From an uncultured Ruminococcus sp. (GTDB lineage: Bacteria > Bacillota > Clostridia > Oscillospirales > Acutalibacteraceae): a stretch of 5,394 bases of DNA. The position numbers and the translations under genes are program-made. Position 1 is the stretch's first letter; every line of letters starts with the position of its first letter. Under the pieces are notes generated by a model, which was given only the letters and a program-made list of their open reading frames with translations, did not search any database and had not been told where the DNA came from. Where the stretch lies: the NCBI GenBank assembly GCA_902783065.1, contig CACZPV010000282.1:1-5394 (forward strand), written 5' to 3'. Shown piece after piece: positions 1 through 5,394 of the stretch.

Positions 1-425
1 CCGAATTTTGTCCAGCTTGATGCGGTGCTTCTCTTATAATAGAATTCATAGGTATACTTTCCATCGCCGCCTGATGCTGCACCGGTAACAGTTACTTTTT
101 CACCAACATTAAAATTGGTTTTGCTAACATTAGTGTTGTTGGCAAGAGGAACTTCGTTGATCATTGAAACCTTGAACATCTTTTCTGCCTGCATTCCATC
201 TGAATCCTTAGCAATGACCTTTACATCGAAGTCAGCTGCGGAAGTAGGTGTGAAGCTTGCAGTGGTAGTGGAGTTAAAACCTTTTTCACCGAATGTATTC
301 CAGGAGGTGTTGACACTTCTCTTATAATAGTAAGCATATGTATACGGACCAACTCCGCCTTCTGCACTTGCATTGACTATGATCTTATTGCCAACCGTCA
401 GAACTTCACCGTTTACAGTTGAGTT
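1..425 (-). repeat. Tandem extracellular domains with a 288-bp (96-residue) period, second copy cut by the window edge
   Basis: Copy 1 covers residues 750-845 (425 down to 138). Copy 2 starts at residue 846 (137) and runs off the window. Aligned positions share TVGNK/NVGEK, the GG near residue 770, GxYTY, YYKRS and SW. A 15-nt string at 316-330 is repeated exactly at 28-42, giving a 288-bp spacing. The pattern (Gly-rich turn, paired tyrosines, Trp, then a FTPTSAADFDVKVIAKDSDG strand near the end of copy 1) fits the triple-tyrosine (Y_Y_Y) family. A PKD-, Ig- or Fn3-like fold is an alternative that sequence alone does not exclude. More copies may lie beyond position 1. Confidence 0.8.
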
Positions 426-2672
426 ATTTTCAAATTCATCTATAGTTTCCACAAAGGTGAATCCGCATTTGTCGGCATATCTTTTTGGTTCAGTTCCTTT
501 TGCGCTGTAAATCTTAAAGTCACTTATTTTATTGCCGTTAACATATCCGAAAGCTTCATTGCCAATACCTGCTGTGCCTGAGGGGAGTTTAACACTTTTC
601 AGAGAAGAACAATTATTAAAGGCCTTTTCTCCCATGATTGTTTCGTCACAAGCAAACTTAACATTTGTTAATCCGCTGCAGTCTGAAAATGCGTACGGAT
701 TAATGTTTTTTACTTTTTTGGGAATAGTAATATTCCTTAATGCTTTACAGCCAAAAAATGCATTACTATCAATTGTTTTTAAGGCAGAAGACAGTGTAAT
801 GCTTTTCATTGCTGTACATTTATTGAAAGCATCACTGTCGATCGATTCAACTGTATTTGGCATAGATACACTTTCCAGATATACACAGTTATCAAAGGCG
901 CTTGAAGGTATTGCAGTTATCGAACCGGAAATCGAAGCATTTACCAGTCCGGATTCAGCAAATATACCGTATCCAATTGATGTAACATTTTTAGGAATAA
1001 CGATTTTTTTCAGCGCATCGCAATTATAGAATACATATGAACCTATATAGTTCATTTTATTCGGAAGTGTAATACTTGTCAGTGATGTACAGTCAGAGAA
1101 ACAATAATTTGTAATTTGTTCTAGGTTATCAGGCAGCTTGACAGTTTTCAGGTTAGTGCAGCCGTAAAATATACCGGTAGTGTGAGGGTTATAATCCGGA
1201 TCATCGAATTCGGGTTCGATCTCAGGTTCTTCAATTTCGTATTCAGAATCAGGATCATCTTCATCATAGTAAGTGGGATGAGTATTATACGAGCTGTTTC
1301 CGAGACAGGTTAAACCTTTAGGAATGGTAATTTCAGTAAGTCCGGTGCATCCGGAAAAAGCTCCCTCTGAGATGGTATTCACACTGTCAGGAAGACTGAT
1401 TGTTTTCAAAGATGTACAGCCGGAGAATGCGTATTTGTAAATTGATGTCAGAGTGCTTGGAAGTGAAACAGATGTCAGTCCCGTACAGCCGGAGAATGCA
1501 TATGAGTCAATTGTTTTGAGTGTGCTTGGAACTGTAATACTTGTCAGTTTCGTACATCCGGAAAAAGCGTCTGAATCAATCGCAGTTGCGTATGTTGGAA
1601 GAGTGTAGGCACCGGATTTTGCGACAGGACAAAATAAAATAATACCATCGGTAGTTGATATTACACCATCCTTTGATTTATAGTTGGAGCTATTTTCAAC
1701 GCTGGCAGATGTAAGGTTCTTACAGCTTTTTAAACTGCTTACAGGCAAGTAGATGACAAGACGGTCAGAATAAATGGAAGATTCATTATAATCTGTGGGA
1801 TCATAATCAGTAGACCATCCTTCATCTTCGGATCCGGTTCCAAGATTTTTTGATAAATTGATAGATGTAATATTGTTACAGTTATCAAACGCATTATTGT
1901 ATAATCCACTAACGGTATCAGGCATGGTAAATGAGCCGGATTTGCCTTCGGGATATCGTAGAAGATCTGATTGACTCTTATTATATAATACACCGTCCAA
2001 AGAAGAATAAATCTCATTATCCTCATTTACATTAATTGATTTTAAAGAAGGACAGTTTTGAAATGCATCCGGATGTATTTTTGTTATCCCGCTTGCAATA
2101 TTAATTGTCGTTATAGAAGGACAGTTGCTGAATGCATTCTCTCTTATGCAGGCATTTCCCAGAACTCTTACCGATTTTACAGTAGTACAATCTTTAAAGG
2201 CATCCGGGCATATATAAGAAACAGGGTATTCTTCTCCTTCTACATATTCGGATGTTATTTTCGCAGGGATCGTAATATTGGAATCAAAACCATTATACTT
2301 TGTAATGACATAACCGTAATCAGCGTATTGCACATTGTAATCGTTATCAGCTGCCCAATTTGAATTATAATGTCCGATGGTCAGAAAACGAATTGAATAA
2401 TCCTCATATGCAAATTCATTGCTGTAAGAATATCTTTTGGTGTCCATGACTTCATGATACTCTTCCGGATTGTAAAAGAATTCAGGGTCTTCTTCTTCTC
2501 CGTATACTATGTCACCGTCTTCGTATTCTTCACCTGTTTCATCATCATAGTATGCTGATGCTTTGATTGTACTGTCAGCAGCCTGCGGTAAAACTGTTAC
2601 GGCAGTGCCTGTTACCAACAATGCAGCCATCAGACAAGCGAAAATTCTTTTAATCTGTTTCTTTTTGTTCAT
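1..2672 (-). CDS. Secreted BspA-type leucine-rich-repeat surface protein with tandem triple-tyrosine-like domains, 3' end outside window
   Basis: The frame stays open for 890 codons from the ATG at 2672 to the window edge, so the C-terminus is missing. The start is supported by AGGAGG 9 nt upstream and an immediate signal peptide: a basic MNKKKQIKR end and a hydrophobic core at residues 10-28, with possible cleavage after QAA (32) or ASA (40). Residues 41-74 are acidic and tyrosine-rich. Residues about 120-741 form an LRR_5/BspA solenoid of roughly 18 units of the form AFxxCxxLxxIxLPxxVxxI. It includes DGVLYN (226-231) and KDGVI-type (334-338) island segments and a terminal cap, YADKCGFTFV (732-741). 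Residues 750-845 and 846-890+ are tandem domains with GxYTYxxYYKRS and a central Trp, resembling Y_Y_Y or Fn3-like modules. The family usually acts outside the cell in adhesion or in binding protein or glycan; the ligand here is unknown. How the protein is anchored (sortase signal, dockerin, wall-binding repeats) cannot be seen. The gene follows a terminator and is probably transcribed on its own. Confidence 0.93.
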   Translation of the reverse strand, partial: MNKKKQIKRIFACLMAALLVTGTAVTVLPQAADSTIKASAYYDDETGEEYEDGDIVYGEEEDPEFFYNPEEYHEVMDTKRYSYSNEFAYEDYSIRFLTIGHYNSNWAADNDYNVQYADYGYVITKYNGFDSNITIPAKITSEYVEGEEYPVSYICPDAFKDCTTVKSVRVLGNACIRENAFSNCPSITTINIASGITKIHPDAFQNCPSLKSINVNEDNEIYSSLDGVLYNKSQSDLLRYPEGKSGSFTMPDTVSGLYNNAFDNCNNITSINLSKNLGTGSEDEGWSTDYDPTDYNESSIYSDRLVIYLPVSSLKSCKNLTSASVENSSNYKSKDGVISTTDGIILFCPVAKSGAYTLPTYATAIDSDAFSGCTKLTSITVPSTLKTIDSYAFSGCTGLTSVSLPSTLTSIYKYAFSGCTSLKTISLPDSVNTISEGAFSGCTGLTEITIPKGLTCLGNSSYNTHPTYYDEDDPDSEYEIEEPEIEPEFDDPDYNPHTTGIFYGCTNLKTVKLPDNLEQITNYCFSDCTSLTSITLPNKMNYIGSYVFYNCDALKKIVIPKNVTSIGYGIFAESGLVNASISGSITAIPSSAFDNCVYLESVSMPNTVESIDSDAFNKCTAMKSITLSSALKTIDSNAFFGCKALRNITIPKKVKNINPYAFSDCSGLTNVKFACDETIMGEKAFNNCSSLKSVKLPSGTAGIGNEAFGYVNGNKISDFKIYSAKGTEPKRYADKCGFTFVETIDEFENNSTVNGEVLTVGNKIIVNASAEGGVGPYTYAYYYKRSVNTSWNTFGEKGFNSTTTASFTPTSAADFDVKVIAKDSDGMQAEKMFKVSMINEVPLANNTNVSKTNFNVGEKVTVTGAASGGDGKYTYEFYYKRSTASSWTKF
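1299..1574 (-). repeat. Four tandem 69-bp LRR units, the most uniform part of the array
   Basis: Four units of exactly 23 codons start at 1574, 1505, 1436 and 1367 (residues 367-458). Each begins with a variant of xxAFSGCT and runs on to PxxLxxI or similar. At DNA level a 17-nt string at 1414-1430 recurs exactly at 1483-1499, which is 69 bp away. A 14-nt string at 1348-1361 recurs exactly at 1555-1568, which is 207 bp or three units away. Other LRR units in the gene are much more divergent. This suggests the four arose by recent duplication or are kept similar by recombination. They are coding repeats inside one protein, not a separate element. Confidence 0.88.
2555..2672 (-). other. Signal peptide of the LRR protein
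   Basis: The first 40 residues show the three parts of a Sec signal: MNKKKQIKR (seven Lys/Arg/Gln among nine residues), then a hydrophobic stretch from Ile10 to Leu28 rich in Ala, Leu and Val, then a small-residue region with PQAAD and KASAY. Cleavage after Ala32 or Ala40 both fit the A-x-A rule. There is no lipobox cysteine at the expected place; Cys13 lies inside the hydrophobic core. The protein is therefore probably not a lipoprotein. Confidence 0.85.
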
Positions 2673-2681
2673 TGGTTTAAA

Positions 2682-2687
2682 CCTCCT
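2682..2687 (-). promoter_or_regulatory. Ribosome binding site of the LRR gene
   Basis: The minus strand reads AGGAGG here, a perfect Shine-Dalgarno core, with 9 nt to the ATG at 2672. This fixes the start codon and agrees with the signal peptide that follows immediately. The first A of the motif is also the last base of a possible leader stem (2687-2695 pairing with 2736-2744). Confidence 0.9.
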
Positions 2688-2744
2688 GTAAAATTTTTTT
2701 GAAGAAATAGACTCCTCTGTAGATTATGACGTAATAATTTTACA
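2687..2744 (-). promoter_or_regulatory. Inverted repeat in the leader of the LRR gene, touching its ribosome binding site
   Basis: In minus-strand orientation TGTAAAATT (2744-2736) is followed 40 nt later by its exact complement AATTTTACA (2695-2687). The second arm ends on the first base of the AGGAGG motif. If it forms in the mRNA, the stem would stack directly against the ribosome binding site. The stem is nearly all A-U and the loop is long, so its stability would be low, and chance is a real possibility in such AT-rich DNA. The arms themselves are seen directly; a regulatory role is inference. Confidence 0.3.
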
Positions 2745-2800
2745 AATTGTTCAAATATTTTTTAATAAATTTTAAACTTTCTTAAAATTTACTATATTCG

Positions 2801-2841
2801 CTAAAAATAATCTCCCAGTTTTCATGAAAAACGAGGAGATT
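2801..2841 (-). terminator. Rho-independent terminator of the typA-exonuclease unit
   Basis: Positions 2809-2815 (AATCTCC on the plus strand) pair exactly with 2835-2841. After a 2x2 internal mismatch, 2818-2822 pair with 2828-2832 around a 5-nt loop. Reading on the minus strand, the hairpin begins 7 nt after the exonuclease stop codon and is followed by ATTTTTAG, a short T-run. The T-run is on the minus side only, so this should stop transcripts leaving the exonuclease gene and separate them from the LRR gene. Confidence 0.8.
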
Positions 2842-2848
2842 TGTACTA

Positions 2849-3706
2849 TTAATGGGAAGTATGAGCATCGTTGTGAAGGTGAATGACCTTTTTTGATATA
2901 TTAACAGAATCGTATTTTTTTCTGACCTGCACTCTGCCGATAAATGCGAATCCGCATCTGTCGCAAATAAAATCAGTGGAAAAGCCTTTCAGTTTTGGTT
3001 CGAAATCACCGTTTTGACGGCATCTTGTGCCACATTCAGGACAGCAAAAGAAAATGTTTTCTAATGAAAAAGAAAGGTCATCCGGATCTTCAATAACATA
3101 AGAATGAAAAAAGATTTGATCATAGAATTCCTGTTTTGTACTGTCCTGTATGTAGGTTTTGATTGCTCCCGGATGATATAATTTCTGAAAACACATTGCT
3201 GTCACAATACTGTCGCCCAGCGCACGATGATGGGGAATATCTGACGTATCAAGATCAACCAATTCTTCGGCTGACTGCAAACCAAGTGCATTCTTCCCGC
3301 TAAGCCCGAGCATATCGTGACAGTAGAGCTGCAGATCGGCATAGTGCTTCATAAAAGGAATGGTATTGATTTTTTTATGAAATGCAAGATTAGCAACAAG
3401 TGTATCGATATCTGTGGTGCTCCATGTCATCAATACACATCCATCGGCAAATTTTCGGAATTTATTATAACCGTAATCAAATGGGACTCCCTTTTTGAGT
3501 TCATCAAATGTAAGGGAAGTCAGTGTTTTTACCGATGAACTCAACCTTGTGGATAAAACAGGACGTATCAGACAACTGAATTTTCCGATTATTTCCATAT
3601 TATCATTCAGTTTAACGGCACCGATTTCAATTATTTCGTTTATATGCGAATTAAGCTTTTTAGAAAAGCAGCCGTTCCATTCCAGGTCAAAAATAACATA
3701 GTTCAT
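2849..3706 (-). CDS. DEDDh-family 3'-5' exonuclease with C-terminal zinc ribbon
   Basis: This 285-residue protein has the RNase T/DnaQ-type exonuclease fold. Motif I is FDLEWN with Asp7 and Glu9. Motif II is Asp99 in TWSTTDIDTL. Motif III is HRALGD with His160 and Asp165. Together these give the DEDDh set of two-metal catalytic residues, so hydrolysis of RNA or DNA from the 3' end is expected. The start FDLEWN resembles KapD/ERI-1-like exonucleases rather than the polymerase III epsilon subunit, but the substrate is not known. Residues 222-251 hold CPEC and CDRC, a four-cysteine zinc ribbon that could bind nucleic acid or a partner. The tail has four histidines (276, 278, 282, 285). There is no signal peptide, so it is cytoplasmic. 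The ATG follows the upstream typA stop by 2 nt. An AAGGG with 9 nt spacing, inside the end of typA, can serve as ribosome binding site. A terminator follows directly. Confidence 0.9.
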   Translation of the reverse strand: MNYVIFDLEWNGCFSKKLNSHINEIIEIGAVKLNDNMEIIGKFSCLIRPVLSTRLSSSVKTLTSLTFDELKKGVPFDYGYNKFRKFADGCVLMTWSTTDIDTLVANLAFHKKINTIPFMKHYADLQLYCHDMLGLSGKNALGLQSAEELVDLDTSDIPHHRALGDSIVTAMCFQKLYHPGAIKTYIQDSTKQEFYDQIFFHSYVIEDPDDLSFSLENIFFCCPECGTRCRQNGDFEPKLKGFSTDFICDRCGFAFIGRVQVRKKYDSVNISKKVIHLHNDAHTSH

Positions 3707-3708
3707 TA

Positions 3709-5394
3709 TCAGCTGCCCTTGCTCTGAGCTTTCATGCGCTGTTCCTTGTTCAGAATCGTTTTGCGCATACGAACAGACTGCGGAGTAACCTCTACTAATT
3801 CATCATCAGCAATAAATTCAAGTGACTGTTCAAGACTGAGGATAGTAGGCGGTGTCAGTTTCAATGCCTCGTCTGAGCCTGATGCACGGGTATTGGTAAT
3901 ATGTTTTTTCTTACATACATTGACCGTCATATCCTCATTCTTAGGATTCGAACCGACAATCATTCCCTCATATACTTCAACGCCGGGACCTATAAAGAGT
4001 CTTCCCCTGTCCTGTGCAGCAAAAAGACCGTATCCCGTAGCCGTGCCTGTTTCGTGGGCAATCAGAGAACCCTGTGTTCTGGTGGCAATATCACCCTTAT
4101 AGGGTTCATAGCCGTCAAAAATGCTGTTCATAATGCCATTGCCGTTGGTATCTGTAAGAAATTCCGGACGATAACCCATAAGTCCTCTTGCAGGTATTCT
4201 GAATTCAATTTGTGTGGTACCGGATTCTTTAGGAGTCATATTTACAAGTTCTGCTTTCCTTGAACCAAGTTTTTCCATAACGGCACCCACATAATTATCA
4301 GGAACTTCCACTGCAAGCAATTCCATTGGTTCCATCATAACGCCGTTGATTTCCTTCATAATAACCTTTGGACGGGATACCTGAAATTCGTAATTCTGGC
4401 GGCGCATTGTTTCGATCAGGATCGAAAGATGAAGTTCGCCTCGTCCTGATACCTTAAATGTATCGGCAGAATCTGTTTCTTCCACTCTCATAGCCACATT
4501 GGTTTCAACCTCTTTAAAAAGGCGGTCGCGAATATTGCGTGAGGTAACATATTTACCCTCTTTACCGGCAAAGGGACTGTTATTAACCATAAAGAGCATA
4601 GATACAGTCGGTTCGTCAATCTTGACGAAAGGAAGGGGTTCCGGATGCTCAACATCACAGGCGGTTTCTCCGATATTCAGATCGGTAATGCCGGAAACAG
4701 CTACAATATCACCGAGTTCAGCCTTTTCGGAATCTACTCTTTTAAGTCCTTCAAACTGATAAAGTTTTGTTATTTTTGCATTTTTGCAGGTTCCGTCGTT
4801 GTGGCAAAGAATAACATTCTGACCTGCTTTACAGCTGCCTCTTTCCACTCTGCCGATACCGATTCTTCCCACATAATCGTCATAGTCGATATTAGAGAAC
4901 AGAAGCTGGAGCGGACCTTCCGTATCTCCTTCGGGAGCAGGAATTTCCTCAAGTATTTTCTCAAAAAGAGGTTTCATATCCGTGCCGGGTTTATGAGGGT
5001 CAAGGCTTGCATAGCCGTCACGTCCGGAAGCATATACAACCGGAAATTCAAGCTGATCATCATCCGCACCCAATTCAATAAACAGATCAAGAACCTCGTC
5101 TACCACTTCTTCGGGGCGGGCACCGGGACGATCGATTTTATTAACCACAACAAGCGGTTTTTTTCCAAGGCCAAGTGCTTTTTTTAGTACAAATCTGGTC
5201 TGCGGCATACAGCCCTCAAATGCATCCACCAATAATAAAACACCGTCTACCATCATTAGTATACGTTCTACCTCTCCGCCAAAATCTGCATGACCGGGAG
5301 TATCGACAATATTGATTTTTGTATCATTATACATAACAGCTGTATTTTTAGAAAGAATAGTGATACCTCTTTCTCTTTCCAGATCGTTAGAGTC
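3709..5394 (-). CDS. typA: TypA/BipA ribosome-associated GTPase, 5' end outside window
   Basis: The frame is open to the right edge, giving the last 561 residues of a protein normally near 610. About 45-50 residues with the P-loop (G1) are missing. Numbering from the first visible residue: switch I is in ERERGITI (6-13), G3 is DTPGHAD (31-37), G4 is NKID (85-88) and the G5 region is YASG (121-124). A domain II follows, with DYDDYVGRIGIGRV (170-183). Domain III has SGRGELHL (316-323) and domain V has GLMGYRPEF (404-412). The TypA-specific C-terminal domain runs from about 431 to the end, with RTQGSL, HETGTATGYG and an RASGSDE motif. TypA is an EF-G-like cytoplasmic GTPase that binds the ribosome and affects 50S assembly and growth under cold or other stress. 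All visible motifs are intact. An in-frame ATG at 5334 is not the start, because conserved switch I residues lie before it. Confidence 0.97.
   Translation of the reverse strand, partial: DSNDLERERGITILSKNTAVMYNDTKINIVDTPGHADFGGEVERILMMVDGVLLLVDAFEGCMPQTRFVLKKALGLGKKPLVVVNKIDRPGARPEEVVDEVLDLFIELGADDDQLEFPVVYASGRDGYASLDPHKPGTDMKPLFEKILEEIPAPEGDTEGPLQLLFSNIDYDDYVGRIGIGRVERGSCKAGQNVILCHNDGTCKNAKITKLYQFEGLKRVDSEKAELGDIVAVSGITDLNIGETACDVEHPEPLPFVKIDEPTVSMLFMVNNSPFAGKEGKYVTSRNIRDRLFKEVETNVAMRVEETDSADTFKVSGRGELHLSILIETMRRQNYEFQVSRPKVIMKEINGVMMEPMELLAVEVPDNYVGAVMEKLGSRKAELVNMTPKESGTTQIEFRIPARGLMGYRPEFLTDTNGNGIMNSIFDGYEPYKGDIATRTQGSLIAHETGTATGYGLFAAQDRGRLFIGPGVEVYEGMIVGSNPKNEDMTVNVCKKKHITNTRASGSDEALKLTPPTILSLEQSLEFIADDELVEVTPQSVRMRKTILNKEQRMKAQSKGS

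Larger units (their letters stand above)
2673..2848. other. AT-rich intergenic region between the exonuclease and LRR genes
   Basis: These 176 bp hold the exonuclease terminator (2801-2841), a very AT-rich stretch (about 2731-2800), and the leader and ribosome binding site of the LRR gene. The LRR promoter should be here. The best candidate is TTGAAC (2749-2754, minus strand) with CATAAT (2723-2728). The spacer is 20 nt, longer than the usual 16-18, so I do not assign it firmly. No small ORF with a ribosome binding site was found. Confidence 0.5.

Noticed and set aside
532..1029. Plus-strand open frame of 165 codons
   Set aside because: It lies wholly antisense to the LRR repeats, has no ribosome binding site, and its composition follows from the repeats on the other strand.
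1299..1574. Possible CRISPR array because of regular spacing
   Set aside because: The 69-bp units are in-frame LRR codons with no distinct spacers; repeats and intervening parts are both conserved at protein level.
1739..2026. Minus-strand open frame of 95 codons in another frame
   Set aside because: It overlaps the LRR coding frame, which is continuous through the whole stretch and has recognisable LRR motifs. The shorter frame has none.
2711..2717. Second ribosome-binding-site-like AGAGGAG on the minus strand
   Set aside because: No ATG, GTG or TTG follows at a suitable distance; the next sequence is TCTATTTCTTC, so it does not mark a leader peptide.
2723..2754. Promoter TTGAAC / CATAAT for the LRR gene
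   Set aside because: The spacer of 20 nt is too long for a normal vegetative promoter and AT-rich DNA offers many such hexamers. It was kept only as a mention in the intergenic entry.
4645..5187. Plus-strand open frame of 180 codons, and smaller plus-strand frames at 3317-4263 and 4499-4759
   Set aside because: All are antisense to typA or the exonuclease, whose conserved motifs are intact. None has a ribosome binding site or recognisable protein features.
5334..5394. ATG at 5334 as the start of typA
   Set aside because: The frame continues upstream with the conserved TypA residues DSNDLERERGITILS, so the true start lies beyond the window.

Overview
The window holds three genes, all on the minus strand. 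From right to left, which is the direction of transcription, they are a TypA/BipA translational GTPase, a DEDDh 3'-5' exonuclease with a C-terminal zinc ribbon, and a large secreted leucine-rich-repeat (BspA-type) protein. The first gene is cut at its 5' end by the right edge of the window. The third is cut at its 3' end by the left edge. No RNA gene, insertion sequence, CRISPR array or attachment site is visible.

The likely host is a low-GC Gram-positive member of the Clostridia, probably a Ruminococcus-like gut or rumen bacterium. This is inferred from the strong AGGAGG ribosome binding site, AT-rich intergenic DNA, the BspA-type LRR protein followed by triple-tyrosine-like domains (common in Ruminococcaceae surface proteins), and the TypA sequence type. 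It cannot be proven from this window.

Layout: (1) Positions 3709-5394 encode the last 561 residues of TypA, starting in switch I. (2) Positions 2849-3706 encode the exonuclease. Its ATG lies 2 nt after the typA stop codon and its Shine-Dalgarno-like sequence is inside the typA coding end, so the two are almost certainly co-transcribed and may be translationally coupled. A hairpin followed by a T-run at 2801-2841 ends this unit. (3) An AT-rich gap at 2673-2848 should carry the promoter and leader of the third gene. It contains a 9-bp inverted repeat that touches the ribosome binding site. (4) Positions 1-2672 form one uninterrupted reading frame of 890 codons. I translated it codon by codon and found no stop. 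It encodes a signal peptide, an acidic tyrosine-rich segment, about 18 LRR_5-type units interrupted by two more acidic inserts, an LRR cap, and the first one and a half of a tandem series of about 96-residue beta-sandwich-like domains.

The typA-exonuclease pair is housekeeping in character (ribosome function and nucleic-acid processing). The LRR gene is a separate unit encoding an extracellular adhesion or binding protein. I see no clear new multi-gene system. The points most worth a second look are the coupled typA-exonuclease pair with its zinc ribbon and histidine-rich tail, the recurring acidic inserts in the LRR protein, and its recently duplicated repeats.
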